This document shows, piece by piece, positions 44,061-53,417 of a DNA stretch of 64,000 bases (position 1 is the first letter of the stretch; the number at the start of each line of letters is the position of its first letter). Location: NCBI GenBank assembly GCA_020248265.1, contig JADCHX010000004.1, positions 601,473 through 665,472 of the forward strand, in the 5' to 3' direction. The notes beneath the pieces were generated by a model, which saw only the letters and a list, made by a program, of their open reading frames with translations, did not search any database and had not been told where the DNA came from. The DNA is from Rhodocyclaceae bacterium. Its GTDB lineage: Bacteria; Pseudomonadota; Gammaproteobacteria; Burkholderiales; CAIKXV01. A program made the position numbers and the translations under genes.

Positions 44061-44423
44061 TCAGACGCCGGGCTGGAACGCGTCGCGGATCCATTCGAGT
44101 CGCCCCGACTCGATCAGCACGACATCGAAGCGGCAGGGCTGTTGTGTGCAGCGCATCACCTGTCGGTAGAGCTCTGCGGCGCGGGCGAGCCGCAGCTGCT
44201 TGGCCGGGGTGATGCTGGCTGCCGCGCCGCCGAAGGCCGCCGATGCCCGTCGTCGCACCTCGACGAACACCAGTGTGCCGTCCGCATCGCGCGCGACGAT
44301 GTCCAGTTCACCCGCACGGCATCGCCAGTTGCGCGACAGCACGCGCAGGCCGGCCCCGGCAAGGTGCGCGGCGGCCTGGTCTTCGCCTTCGTGGCCATCC
44401 GCCTGACGGGTGGTACGCGCCAT
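44061..44423 (-). CDS. yraN: YraN/UPF0102-family nuclease-like protein
   Basis: This 120-residue protein has the restriction-endonuclease-like core of the YraN family: GEDQAAAHLAGAGLRVLSRN, then CRAGELDIVARD and LVFVEVRRR, giving an E...D...ExR catalytic arrangement. FDVVLIESGRLEWIRDAF closes the domain. The cellular role is not established. It lies 10 nt downstream of the LpoA-like gene on the same strand. Confidence 0.9.
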   Translation of the reverse strand: MARTTRQADGHEGEDQAAAHLAGAGLRVLSRNWRCRAGELDIVARDADGTLVFVEVRRRASAAFGGAAASITPAKQLRLARAAELYRQVMRCTQQPCRFDVVLIESGRLEWIRDAFQPGV

Positions 44424-44433
44424 GGCCCGGGCG

Positions 44434-45585
44434 TTACCGGCGTTCGGTGCCCGTCACGAGCTGCCCCTGCCAGACCCGCGCCGGGATCGGCTCGCGCACC
44501 AGCCAGTTGCTTCGCTCGAGGGTGATTCGCCCCGTGACCCCGTCGAGCGAGAGGCCGGGCTGGATGCCGCGCTCGAGCGCCAGTTCGGCGAGCCGATAGG
44601 CATCGATGCCGAACGCATAGAGGCGCTCGTTCTCCGGCGCGAGTACGGGCTGGCTGCGCGGGAACACCATCACCGCGGGATGGTCCGGTTCCAGCAGCCA
44701 CGGCATGTCGAGCAGGCGGGTGCCGTTCAGGTCGATGTTGGCGTTCGGGTCGATCGGGCCCGACCACAGCTGCGACGTTGCATAGGTCGGCAGTTGCGTG
44801 TCGAGGAACGGGCGCGCCATGCGCGCTGTCGGCAGGTCGGCCGCAATGAAGATCATGTCTGCGCCCTGGCTGGCCGCGGCTGCGCGCATCCGGTTCATCG
44901 ACGCCAGGTCGGTGACTGCCGCGTGCTGGCCCGCGATCGCGCCGCCCCCCTCGGAAAACGACTCTATGAAGGCCTGCTGCAAACGGCGGGAGAACTGGTT
45001 GGGCTGGGTCAGGATCAGGGCACGTCGACGGCCGTCTCGCAGCGCTAACCGCGCGACCTGGCGTGCATCGGCTTCGGTCGACAGGCCGAACAGAAAGAGG
45101 TTGCGTGCCAGCCGCACGTCTCCGTCGGCGACGTTGAGCGCCAGCGTGGGCACCTGTGCACCGAGAGCAAGCGCGTTGGCCAGCGCGGTGACCTGGTCGC
45201 GGATCAGCGGTCCGACGATCGCGTGCGCGCCAGCGGCCAGCGCCTGGTTGTAGATGGCGATCACATCGTTCGGCTGGTCGCCGACCGGGATGAAGCGCAG
45301 GTCGATGCGCCCCTTGGCTGCGGAGTGCGCCCACGCTGCCCGGATACCGTTGCGTACATGCGTCGCCGCCGTGCCGAACACGGGGGAGTCGAGCGGCAGC
45401 AGTATGGCCACGACCCGCGCGCCCGTAGGGGCGGTCGACGGGCCGGCGGGAGACGGCGGCTGGGGCTGGGCGGCCAGGGGCGATACCGTGCTCGCCAGCA
45501 GCGCGGCAGCCGACAGCACGCTGGTCACCAGTATGCGGATGCCGCAGACTTGGCGGCGCAATGCGAGGATTACAACATGCAGCAT
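44434..45585 (-). CDS. lpoA: LpoA-like penicillin-binding-protein activator (C-terminal domain only)
   Basis: LpoA activates the bifunctional synthase PBP1A from the outer membrane in gammaproteobacteria. This 383-residue protein matches only its periplasmic-binding-like C-terminal domain (VVAILLPLDSPVFGTAATHVRNG, ANIDLNGTRLLDMPWLL). The N-terminal TPR domain is missing and a Sec-type cleavage site (SPLAAQ) replaces a lipobox. The gene order with yraN, diaA, dolP and divergent rsmI supports the assignment. The ATG at 45585 overlaps the rsmI start on the other strand, so the real start may be a TTG or GTG a few codons further in. Confidence 0.83.
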   Translation of the reverse strand: MLHVVILALRRQVCGIRILVTSVLSAAALLASTVSPLAAQPQPPSPAGPSTAPTGARVVAILLPLDSPVFGTAATHVRNGIRAAWAHSAAKGRIDLRFIPVGDQPNDVIAIYNQALAAGAHAIVGPLIRDQVTALANALALGAQVPTLALNVADGDVRLARNLFLFGLSTEADARQVARLALRDGRRRALILTQPNQFSRRLQQAFIESFSEGGGAIAGQHAAVTDLASMNRMRAAAASQGADMIFIAADLPTARMARPFLDTQLPTYATSQLWSGPIDPNANIDLNGTRLLDMPWLLEPDHPAVMVFPRSQPVLAPENERLYAFGIDAYRLAELALERGIQPGLSLDGVTGRITLERSNWLVREPIPARVWQGQLVTGTERR

Positions 45586-46458
45586 GAAGGAAAAGATCCC
45601 GGCCGACCCGCCGCTGAGCCCGGCCGATTATATGTGGTGGCCACCCCGATCGGAAACCTGGGCGATCTATCGCCGCGGGCGCGGTCGATACTCGAAGCCG
45701 CCGACTGGATAGCCGCTGAGGATACTCGGGTCACGCGCAAGCTGTTCTCGGCAGGCGCGGCGGCACCGCGCGGGCGCATGCTGCCGCTCCATGCCCACAA
45801 TGAACGTGCCCAGGCCGAACGGATCGTCGAGTTGCTTCGCGGGGGCGCGAGCGTCGCGCTGGTGAGCGATGCCGGGACGCCGGCCATCAGCGATCCCGGC
45901 GCGGGCGTGGTGCGCGCCGTGCGTCTGGCCGGCCAGACGGTGTGCGCCGTGCCGGGTCCCAATGCAGCGATCACGGCGCTGTCGGTCAGCGGGCTGGAGC
46001 CGTCCGCCTTCCTGTTCTGCGGTTTCCTGCCGGCTACCGGCGAGCGGCGGCGCAGCGCGATCGAGGCGGTACGCCATGTGCCAGCCGCGCTTGTCTTCTA
46101 TGAGTCGCCGCATCGCGTCGTCGAGTCGCTGGGCGACCTGTGCGCGCTGCTCGGAGGCAGTCGCACGGTGGTCATCGCACGCGAGCTGACCAAGCTGTTC
46201 GAATCGGTCCATGTCTGTCCGCTGTCCGATGCGGTCGGCTGGATCGAGGCGGATGCCGACCGGCGCCGCGGCGAATTCGTGCTCGTGGTCGACGAACCGG
46301 GGGCGGCGCCCGCTGCCGGCGATGTCGAGACCGAGCGCGTGTTGGCTGAACTGCTCGCCGAACTGCCTGCGAGCCGGGCGGCGCATGTGGCTTCGCGCCT
46401 TTGCGGCGTGCCGCGCGACCATGCGTACAAGCTCGCGCTTGCGCTGAAGAGCCGCTAA
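45577..46458 (+). CDS. rsmI: 16S rRNA (cytidine1402-2'-O)-methyltransferase
   Basis: RsmI methylates the 2'-O of C1402 in the ribosomal decoding centre. The 293-residue protein has the tetrapyrrole-methylase fold with RLYVVATPIGNLGDLSPRA at the start. It continues with AEDTRVTRKL, LVSDAGTPAISDPG and VCAVPGPNAAITALSVSGL. The C-terminal GVPRDHAYKLALAL is also typical. The ATG at 45577 lies inside the first codons of the divergent LpoA-like gene, an arrangement conserved from E. coli (yraL/yraM). Confidence 0.95.
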   Translation: MQHEGKDPGRPAAEPGRLYVVATPIGNLGDLSPRARSILEAADWIAAEDTRVTRKLFSAGAAAPRGRMLPLHAHNERAQAERIVELLRGGASVALVSDAGTPAISDPGAGVVRAVRLAGQTVCAVPGPNAAITALSVSGLEPSAFLFCGFLPATGERRRSAIEAVRHVPAALVFYESPHRVVESLGDLCALLGGSRTVVIARELTKLFESVHVCPLSDAVGWIEADADRRRGEFVLVVDEPGAAPAAGDVETERVLAELLAELPASRAAHVASRLCGVPRDHAYKLALALKSR

Positions 46459-46512
46459 GCTGAGGGCTGTTGTTTCGTCCGGTCACGCACTGCCATAACC
46501 CGGGATGCTGCC

Positions 46513-47616
46513 TTGAACGCCACCGTTACCCTCACCGAATCGAAGACTCCCGCTGCAACCACTACCAGTGCGCGGATCGACCGCATCGAGCTGACCCGTC
46601 CGGACGACTGGCACCTGCACCTTCGCGACGGCGAGTACCTGCCTGCAGTGCTTCCCCACACCGTGCGCCAGTTCGCCCGCGCGATCGTGATGCCCAACCT
46701 GCGCCCGCCGGTGACCACCACCGCCATGGCGCTTGCATACCGCGAACGCATCATGGCTGCGCTGCCGGCTGGCAGTCGGTTCGAGCCGCTGATGACGCTC
46801 TACCTGACCGATCGCACCACGGCTGCGGAGATCGACACCGCCGTGGCCTCCGGCGTCGTGAAAGGGGTGAAGTACTACCCGGCAGGCGCGACGACAAACT
46901 CCGATTCCGGCGTGACCGATGTCGACCGCGCGCGGCCTGCGCTCGAGGCGATGCAGCGCCTCGGCCTGCCGCTGCTCGTGCATGGCGAAGTCACCGACAC
47001 GAGCGTCGATCTGTTCGACCGAGAACGCGCGTTCATCGACCGCGTGCTGGCGCCGCTGGTTCGCGACATGCCGGGGTTGCGCGTGGTGATGGAGCACATC
47101 ACCACGCGCGACGCTGTGTCCTTCGTCGAGTCCTGTGGCCCGGAGGTTGCCGCGACGCTCACGCCTCACCATCTGCTGATGAACCGCAACGCCATTTTCG
47201 TCGGTGGCATCCGGCCGCACTACTACTGCCTGCCGGTACTCAAGCGCGAGGTGCACCGCCAGGCGCTGATGGACGCGGCCGCGTCGGGTAACCCGAAGTT
47301 CTTCCTCGGCACCGACAGCGCGCCGCACGCACGGCACACCAAGGAGACCGACTGCGGTTGCGCCGGCTGCTTCAACGCGCATGCTGCACTGGAACTGTAT
47401 GCCGAAGCCTTCGACCGGGCCGGTGCGCTCGACCGGTTCGAGGCGTTCGCGAGCTTCCATGGCCCCGACTACTACCGGCTGCCGCGCAATACCGGCAAGG
47501 TGGTGCTGGTGCGGGAAAGCTGGGATGCGCCGTTGGAGTATCCATACGGGGCGGATACGCTGGTACCCCTGCGGGCGGGCGAGCCTTTGCAATGGCGGCA
47601 ACTGCCCGAGGCCTGA
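46513..47616 (+). CDS. pyrC: Dihydroorotase, class II
   Basis: PyrC cyclises carbamoyl-aspartate to dihydroorotate in pyrimidine synthesis. The 367-residue zinc enzyme has the metal motif WHLHLRDG and the carboxylated lysine in [13 protein letters not shown]. It also has VHGEVTD, MEHITT and the catalytic Asp in [14 protein letters not shown]. The only suitable start is TTG at 46513. It is overlapped by a 4-codon frame ATG CTG CCT TGA (46505-46516) whose stop covers the TTG. That frame is either chance or a coupling device. The gene is followed by rnpB. Confidence 0.95.
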   Translation: MNATVTLTESKTPAATTTSARIDRIELTRPDDWHLHLRDGEYLPAVLPHTVRQFARAIVMPNLRPPVTTTAMALAYRERIMAALPAGSRFEPLMTLYLTDRTTAAEIDTAVASGVVKGVKYYPAGATTNSDSGVTDVDRARPALEAMQRLGLPLLVHGEVTDTSVDLFDRERAFIDRVLAPLVRDMPGLRVVMEHITTRDAVSFVESCGPEVAATLTPHHLLMNRNAIFVGGIRPHYYCLPVLKREVHRQALMDAAASGNPKFFLGTDSAPHARHTKETDCGCAGCFNAHAALELYAEAFDRAGALDRFEAFASFHGPDYYRLPRNTGKVVLVRESWDAPLEYPYGADTLVPLRAGEPLQWRQLPEA

Positions 47617-47639
47617 GTCGCGCACGAACTGGCCGCGCG

Positions 47640-47660
47640 GGCCGTGCACGGAACACGGCC
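47640..47660 (+). terminator. Hairpin between pyrC and rnpB (weak terminator candidate)
   Basis: A 7-bp stem GGCCGTG / CACGGCC has a seven-base loop 24 nt after the pyrC stop. No U-tract follows, so termination is uncertain. Confidence 0.3.
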
Positions 47661-47709
47661 GCCGAAACATCGGGCCGTCGCCTTGCATTGGGCTACACTG
47701 CGCGGGCGT

Positions 47710-48080
47710 GAAGTCAGCCAGACAGTCGCCGTGCCGCTCGTCGGTGCGGAGGAAAGTCCGGGCTCCACAGAGCGGGATGCCGGCTAACGGCCGGGCGCAG
47801 CAAGCGGTGGCGAGAGTCATTGCCCAAGGCGACGGAAAGTGCCACAGAGAACAGACCGCCGATGGCCGAAAGGCACAGGCAAGGGTGAAACGGTGCGGTA
47901 AGAGCGCACCGCGTTCGCGGCAACGCGAATGGCACGGCAAACCCCATCCGGAGCAAGACCAAATAGGGGGGCACTGGCGCTGCTCGCGTTGCCCCCGGGT
48001 AGGTCGCTCGAGCCGTCGGGTAACCGCCGGCCCAGATGAATGACTGTCCTCGACAGAACCCGGCTTATCGGCCGACTTCA
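47710..48080 (+). ncRNA. rnpB: RNase P RNA, bacterial class A
   Basis: The catalytic RNA that trims tRNA 5' ends. Conserved blocks are present in order. The P1 arm is GAAGTCAGCC, pairing with GGCCGACTTC at the 3' end. CAGACAGTCGCCG comes next, then GAGGAAAGTCCGGGCTCCAC, ACAGACCGCCGATGG, GGTAAGAGCGCACCG and AGATGAATGACTGTCC. CAGAACCCGGCTTATCGG lies just before the 3' arm. A -10-like TACACT at 47694-47699 would start transcription just before the P1 helix. Ends are set by P1 pairing and are accurate to a few bases. Confidence 0.96.
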
Positions 48081-48447
48081 CGCACCCCTCATTCGTTCCC
48101 TGGCCCTGCGGGGCCCCCGCCGGTCGCCCGTTCGCGTCCGCCAGGGGCCTCTGCAACGAGCCCTGGCGCTTCGAACTTAAAGTAATACCTTCAGTTCGAC
48201 GGTTACGCGTCTCATTTCATTCGAGTAATGAATGATGTTCCCGCTCGTCTGCTTTGCCAGATAAGTCCTTGTTCATCCACGATAAATCACGATTGATCCG
48301 TTGACCGGCAGAAAAATTAGGGTTAACGTGGGGCTGGGTGGAAAGAAGTGGTGAATTGGGGAGATTCCAGGCTCGAATCGGCTGGAGATCCGGCAGCACC
48401 CTCTTTCCTTTGTATAGAGACATGGCCGATGGGCCGAGGGGGTCCGG
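48081..48447 (+). promoter_or_regulatory. AT-richer leader region of the dcw cluster with candidate promoter and MraZ boxes
   Basis: No gene is recognised here. The stretch 48170-48420 is clearly richer in A+T than its surroundings. TTGACC (48301-48306) and TAACGT (48324-48329), 17 nt apart, form a candidate promoter. Immediately downstream lie TGGGG (48329), TGGGT (48335), TGGTG (48349) and TGGGG (48357). These are TGGGN-type boxes like those MraZ binds in its own leader, although the spacing (6, 14, 8 nt) is not the regular 10 nt of E. coli. Confidence 0.45.
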
Positions 48448-48894
48448 GTGTTTCGAGGTGTCGCACAGCTCAGCATGGACGGCAAGGGCCGGCTGGCGAT
48501 CCCGACGAAGTATCGCGATGCGCTGCTCGCGCAGGGTGACGGCCGCCTGGTCGTCACCGCCGACCCCAGCCGTTGCCTGCTGCTGTACACGCTGCCCGAA
48601 TGGGAGCCGATCTACGACCAGCTGATGAAGCTGCCGAGTTTCGACGACCGCGTGCGCGGGCTGCAGCGGCTGATCGGCGGTTACGCCGACGATGTCGAGA
48701 TGGACGCGCAGGGCCGCATCCTGGTCAGCCCGGCGCTGCGCGAGTTCGCGTCGCTCTCGCGTGCGGTGACCCTGGTCGGTCAGGGTCGCAAGTTCGAGAT
48801 GTGGGACAGCGGGCGCTGGAGCGAACAGAGCGCGCGCGTCTCCGGATTTCCCGGGGGCGGCATGCCGCCCGGGCTGGAGGGCTTTTCGCTGTGA
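48448..48894 (+). CDS. mraZ: Transcriptional regulator MraZ
   Basis: MraZ is the first gene of the dcw cluster and represses that cluster through direct repeats in its own leader. The 148-residue protein has two SpoVT-AbrB-like halves: [20 protein letters not shown], and [20 protein letters not shown] with [14 protein letters not shown]. The GTG start has a GAGGGGG site at 48436-48442. The stop overlaps rsmH as GTGA. Confidence 0.95.
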   Translation: MFRGVAQLSMDGKGRLAIPTKYRDALLAQGDGRLVVTADPSRCLLLYTLPEWEPIYDQLMKLPSFDDRVRGLQRLIGGYADDVEMDAQGRILVSPALREFASLSRAVTLVGQGRKFEMWDSGRWSEQSARVSGFPGGGMPPGLEGFSL

Positions 48895-49850
48895 ACGATG
48901 GCTCGCGGCACGCCCCGGTGCTGCTGGAAGCCGCAGTCGAGGCGCTGGCAGTCAGGCAATCAGGAACCTACGTGGACGGTACCTTCGGACGCGGCGGCCA
49001 CAGCCGTGCGCTGCTCGGGCGCCTCGGCACGGCTGGTCGGCTGTTCGCATTCGACCAGGATCCGGAGGCGGTCGAGTGCGCGCGGCAGATCATCGATGAA
49101 CGCTTCCATATCGATCATGCGAGCTTCGACTCGATCGACAAGCGTCTGCATGCGCGCGGCATCGCCGCCGTCGACGGCATCCTGCTCGACCTCGGGGTGT
49201 CCTCGCCCCAGCTCGACACCGCCGCGCGGGGATTCAGCTTCAGGCATGACGGTCCGCTCGACATGCGGATGGATACGACGAAGGGTGAGACGGCCAGCGC
49301 GTGGCTTGCGCGCGCAACCGAACGCGACATCCGCAGGGTGATCAGGGAATATGGCGAAGAACGGTATGCTCAATCGATTGCAGGAGCGATTGTTGCGGCA
49401 AGAGCGCAGCAGCCGATCACTCGCACAGGTCAGCTTGCCGCACTCGTGGCGTCTGCGGTCCGCACGCGGGAACCTGACAAGGACCCGGCGACACGCACCT
49501 TTCAAGCTCTACGGATTCACGTCAATCAAGAGCTTGCGCGTCTCGAGATAGCGCTGCCGAAATGCATCGACATGCTCGATGCCGGCGGACGCCTCGTCGT
49601 GATCAGCTTCCATTCGCTGGAGGACCGTATCGTCAAGCAGGCGATGCGCGCCGCCGCTCAGCCGTCGCAGCCGCCGCTGCGCCTGCCGCTGCGCGCATCC
49701 GAGATGCCGGCACCGCTGGTCGCGCGACCGGCGAAGGCGGTTCGGCCCGATCCGGCAGAGATCGCCGCCAACCCTCGCGCGCGCAGTGCGGTGATGCGCT
49801 GGGTCGAGCGCCTGCCTCCGGTATTGCCGACGCGCGGCACGGCGCATTGA
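48891..49850 (+). CDS. rsmH: 16S rRNA (cytosine1402-N4)-methyltransferase
   Basis: RsmH (MraW) methylates N4 of C1402, the same nucleotide that RsmI modifies on the ribose. The 319-residue protein has [13 protein letters not shown], the AdoMet motif [28 protein letters not shown] and [18 protein letters not shown]. The GTG start overlaps the mraZ stop and is preceded by GGAGG. Between about residues 255 and 285 a Pro/Ala/Arg-rich linker is typical for the family. Confidence 0.97.
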   Translation: MNDGSRHAPVLLEAAVEALAVRQSGTYVDGTFGRGGHSRALLGRLGTAGRLFAFDQDPEAVECARQIIDERFHIDHASFDSIDKRLHARGIAAVDGILLDLGVSSPQLDTAARGFSFRHDGPLDMRMDTTKGETASAWLARATERDIRRVIREYGEERYAQSIAGAIVAARAQQPITRTGQLAALVASAVRTREPDKDPATRTFQALRIHVNQELARLEIALPKCIDMLDAGGRLVVISFHSLEDRIVKQAMRAAAQPSQPPLRLPLRASEMPAPLVARPAKAVRPDPAEIAANPRARSAVMRWVERLPPVLPTRGTAH

Positions 49851-49857
49851 GCACGCG

Positions 49858-50166
49858 ATGACCCGGGTCAACCTCATTCTGCTCGCGCTGCTGCTCGCTT
49901 CCGCGCTGGGCACGGTCGCGGCGCAGCACGAGGCGCGGCGCCTGTTCGCCGAGCTCGACCGCGAGGAGGTGACACAGCGCCGGCTCGAGACCGAATTCCG
50001 GCAACTTCAGCTCGAACAGAGCACCTGGGCGATGCATGCGCGCATCGAGAAGGTCGCGCTGGCACAGCTGAAGATGCAGATGCCGTCGCCTGCGAAGGTG
50101 CAGGTGGTCGCGCGCGGCGAGCCGGGCAAGTCGGCGGCCCTGCCGCCGGTGCGGACGGCCCGATGA
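49858..50166 (+). CDS. ftsL: Cell division protein FtsL
   Basis: This bitopic divisome protein bridges FtsB and FtsI/FtsW. The 102-residue product has one N-terminal transmembrane helix (NLILLALLLASALGTVAAQH). A leucine-zipper-like coiled coil follows (LFAELDREEVTQRRLETEF), then the conserved EKVALAQLKMQMPSP stretch. It lies between rsmH (7-nt gap) and ftsI (ATGA overlap), exactly as in other dcw clusters. Confidence 0.92.
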   Translation: MTRVNLILLALLLASALGTVAAQHEARRLFAELDREEVTQRRLETEFRQLQLEQSTWAMHARIEKVALAQLKMQMPSPAKVQVVARGEPGKSAALPPVRTAR

Positions 50167-51899
50167 GCCTGGCCCGCGCATCGTCGGTACCCACGGTCGC
50201 GCTGAAGCTGCCGCGCTGGCGCGCGCGGATCCTGTTCGCGGGGGTGATGGCTGCGTTCGCGTTGATGCTCGGCCGGGCTTTCTACCTGCAGGGCGTGCAC
50301 GACGATTTCCTGCAGGCCCGCGGTGAAGCGCGCTTCACGCGCGTGATCGAGATCCCTGCCAGCCGCGGCGTGATCACCGATCGCTTCGGCGAACCCCTGG
50401 CCATCTCGACCCCGGTCGAGTCGGTGGGCGCGAGCCGCAGCATTGTGCGGATGACCGATGCGCAGGCATCGGCGCTGGCGAAGCTGCTGGATATCGACGT
50501 GGCCGTCATCCGCAAGCGGTTGTCGGAGTCCACCAGCGACTTCGTGTTCCTGAAGCGCCAGCTGCCGCCCGATCAGGCGGCGCGCGTGCTGCAACTGAAG
50601 ATCCCTGGCGTGCTGCTCGAGCGCGAGTATCGCCGCTACTATCCGGCTGGCGAGGTGGCCGCGCACCTGGTCGGCTTCAACAACGTCGACGACGATGGCC
50701 AGGAGGGTATCGAGCTGGCCTACCAGGAGTGGCTCGCGGGCAAGCCGGGCAGCCGCCGCGTGATCCAGGACAAGCGCCGCCAGATCATCGAGGACATAGA
50801 GAGCCTGCGCGTGCCGCAGCAGGGTCGCGACCTTGCGCTGTCGATCGACCAGAAGATCCAGTATCTCGCCTACCGGGAACTCAAGGCTGCAGTCGCGCAG
50901 CACAAGGCCAAGGCTGGCAGTGCAGTCGTGATCGACGTGCAGACCGGCGAAGTGCTCGCGCTGGCCAACCTGCCGGCATTCAATCCGAACAACCGTGGCA
51001 AGCTGACCGGCCAGCAGACGCGCAACCGCGCAATCATCGATCTGTACGAGCCTGGTTCGACGATGAAGGCTTTCACCATCGCCGCCGGCCTCGAGGCTGG
51101 CATCGTGAGCCCGGAGAGCATCATCCAGACGAGCCCCGGTTCGCTCACGATCGGCCCGAATACGATTCGAGACGTCAATCCCCTCGGCGCGCTTACCGTG
51201 ACGCAGGTGCTGCAGAAGTCGTCGAACGTGGGATCGGCGAAGATCGCGCTGCAGTTGCCGTCGGCCAGGCTGTGGCAATCGTTCAGCGACGCGGGCTTCG
51301 GACTGCCGACGAAGGTCGGGTTTCCGGGCGAAGGCCATGGCCGGTTGCGTGCGCCGAATACCTGGCGCCCGATCGAGCAGGCGACGATGTCGTATGGCCA
51401 TGGCCTGTCGGTTACGCTGCTGCAGATCGCACGTGCGTACTCGATCTTCGCGACCGATGGCGAGATGCGGCCGACCTCGATCGTGCGCGTCGACACCCCA
51501 CCGCCAGCCACGCGCGTGATTTCCGCCGAGACCGCGCGCAGGGTGCGCGAGATGCTCGAACTCGCAACCGGCCCGGGCGGTACCGCACCGCGCGCGCAGG
51601 TTGCCGGCTACCGGGTGGCCGGCAAGACCGGCACCGCGCGCAAGATCGAGAACGGCGTCTACGTATCGCGCTATGTCGCATCGTTCATCGGCTTCGCGCC
51701 GGCCTCGGCGCCGCGGGTCATCGTGGCCGTGATGATCGATGAACCCTCGAACGGGGCGTACTACGGTGGCGCGGTCGCCGCGCCGGTATTCAGCCAGATC
51801 ACCGCCGGCACGCTGCGCATGCTCGGCGTCGCGCACGACGCACCGGTCAACAACATCGTGCTGCCACCGCCGGGCGTCGAATTGAAGGAGGAGGTGTGA
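50163..51899 (+). CDS. ftsI: Peptidoglycan D,D-transpeptidase FtsI (PBP3)
   Basis: This septal class B penicillin-binding protein has 578 residues. A single N-terminal membrane anchor (ILFAGVMAAFALMLGRAFYL) is followed by the pedestal domain with RGVITDRFGEPLAIS. In the transpeptidase domain the acyl-serine is Ser299 in GSTMK, the SxN motif is S353-S354-N355, and KTGT begins at Lys488. All catalytic residues are intact. It is coupled to ftsL and murE by 4-nt overlaps. Confidence 0.97.
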   Translation: MSLARASSVPTVALKLPRWRARILFAGVMAAFALMLGRAFYLQGVHDDFLQARGEARFTRVIEIPASRGVITDRFGEPLAISTPVESVGASRSIVRMTDAQASALAKLLDIDVAVIRKRLSESTSDFVFLKRQLPPDQAARVLQLKIPGVLLEREYRRYYPAGEVAAHLVGFNNVDDDGQEGIELAYQEWLAGKPGSRRVIQDKRRQIIEDIESLRVPQQGRDLALSIDQKIQYLAYRELKAAVAQHKAKAGSAVVIDVQTGEVLALANLPAFNPNNRGKLTGQQTRNRAIIDLYEPGSTMKAFTIAAGLEAGIVSPESIIQTSPGSLTIGPNTIRDVNPLGALTVTQVLQKSSNVGSAKIALQLPSARLWQSFSDAGFGLPTKVGFPGEGHGRLRAPNTWRPIEQATMSYGHGLSVTLLQIARAYSIFATDGEMRPTSIVRVDTPPPATRVISAETARRVREMLELATGPGGTAPRAQVAGYRVAGKTGTARKIENGVYVSRYVASFIGFAPASAPRVIVAVMIDEPSNGAYYGGAVAAPVFSQITAGTLRMLGVAHDAPVNNIVLPPPGVELKEEV

Positions 51900-53413
51900 C
51901 GGTCCATGCGCCCGCCATGTCGGCCTTCGATCCGGCCTCGCTCGCGCCGCTGGGCGTACCGGTGACTTCGCTCGCGCTCGACAGCCGCCGCGTGCGGCCC
52001 GGCGACGTGTTCGTTGCCTGCCCGGGCCGCTCGCTGGACGGCCGTGCGTTCATCGCGCAGGCGATCGGGCAGGGCGCGGCCGCGGTGATCTGGGATGCTG
52101 CGGACGGCTTCCGCTGGGATGCGTCGTGGCGGGTACCGAACATGCCGATCGACGGCCTGCAGCACCGGCTCGGTGCCCTGGCCAGCCATGTGTACGGTCA
52201 TCCCTCGCGGTCGCTGTCGGTGATCGCGGTGACCGGCACCAACGGCAAGACCTCGGTCACCCGATGGATCGCCCAGGCGCTCGCAGCCAGTGGACGCAAG
52301 TGCGCGATCGTCGGCACGCTCGGCGCCGGTTATCCCGGCGATGCGTCGATGCAGTCCCTGGCGAATACCACGCCGGATGCCGTGACGCTGCACGCCGCGC
52401 TCGCCCGTTTCGTGCGCGAGGGCGCCCGGGCAGTCGCACTCGAGGCATCCTCGATCGCGCTCGACCAGCACCGGCTCGATGCGGTGAAGATCGACGTGGC
52501 GGTGTTCACCAACCTCACCCGCGACCATCTCGACTACCACACCGACTTCGAAGCCTACGGCGCCGCGAAGGAGAAGCTGTTTGGCTGGCCTGCGCTCGGC
52601 ACCGCGGTGATCAACCTGGACGATCCGTTCGGGCGCGGCCTCGCCGCCCGCGCCGCGGCGCGTGGCGTGCCTGTACTGGGTTTCGGACTGCACCATCCGG
52701 GCGCTGCGCTCGCCGGGCACGACCTGAGGCTCGACCGGCGCGGGCTGCACCTCGATATCGTGGTCGGTTCGATGCGCGTACCCGTCGAGAGCGGCCTGCT
52801 CGGTGAGTTCAATGCGTCCAACCTGCTCGCGGCCGCCGGCGCATTGCTGTCCTCGGGTGTCGACGCAAGGCGCCTCGGCGAGCTGCTCTCCGCGGTCGAT
52901 GCACCCGCCGGGCGGATGGAGCGCGTGGCTGCCGGCGAGATCGCAGGCGTGCCCCTGGTCGTGGTCGACTACGCCCACACGCCGGACGCACTGGCCAAGG
53001 CCCTCGAGACGCTGCGCGCGGCACTGCCCTCAGGCGGCCGCCTGACCTGCGTTTTCGGCTGTGGCGGAGACCGCGATCCCGGCAAGCGCCCGCTGATGGG
53101 GGCGATCGCAGCACGGCTCGCCGATCGCGTGTGGGTGACCAGCGACAACCCCCGCAGCGAACCCGCCGAGCGGATCATCGAGGCCGTGATCGTCGGCGCA
53201 CGCGCCGCGCACACGTCCTCGCTGCTGCATGTTGAAGCCGACCGTGCGCGTGCGATCTCGAGCGCGGTGGCCGAGGCCGGAAGCTCTGACATCGTGCTGG
53301 TTGCCGGCAAGGGACACGAGGCCTGGCAGGACATCGCGGGCGTCCGGTATCCATTCGACGACCGGTCGGTCGCAGCCGACGCACAGCGCGCACGCGCCGG
53401 AACGGGAGCCTGA
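51896..53413 (+). CDS. murE: UDP-MurNAc-tripeptide synthetase MurE (meso-diaminopimelate adding)
   Basis: MurE adds meso-diaminopimelate to UDP-MurNAc-L-Ala-D-Glu. The 505-residue protein has the Mur N-domain (SLALDSRRVRPGDVFVACPG) and the ATP loop VTGTNGKTSVTRWIA. It also has EASSIALDQHRLD and the carbamylated-lysine region. The diaminopimelate-specific DNPRSEP motif predicts the amino acid. The GTG start overlaps the ftsI stop as GTGA. Confidence 0.97.
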   Translation: MTVHAPAMSAFDPASLAPLGVPVTSLALDSRRVRPGDVFVACPGRSLDGRAFIAQAIGQGAAAVIWDAADGFRWDASWRVPNMPIDGLQHRLGALASHVYGHPSRSLSVIAVTGTNGKTSVTRWIAQALAASGRKCAIVGTLGAGYPGDASMQSLANTTPDAVTLHAALARFVREGARAVALEASSIALDQHRLDAVKIDVAVFTNLTRDHLDYHTDFEAYGAAKEKLFGWPALGTAVINLDDPFGRGLAARAAARGVPVLGFGLHHPGAALAGHDLRLDRRGLHLDIVVGSMRVPVESGLLGEFNASNLLAAAGALLSSGVDARRLGELLSAVDAPAGRMERVAAGEIAGVPLVVVDYAHTPDALAKALETLRAALPSGGRLTCVFGCGGDRDPGKRPLMGAIAARLADRVWVTSDNPRSEPAERIIEAVIVGARAAHTSSLLHVEADRARAISSAVAEAGSSDIVLVAGKGHEAWQDIAGVRYPFDDRSVAADAQRARAGTGA

Positions 53414-53417
53414 TCCG

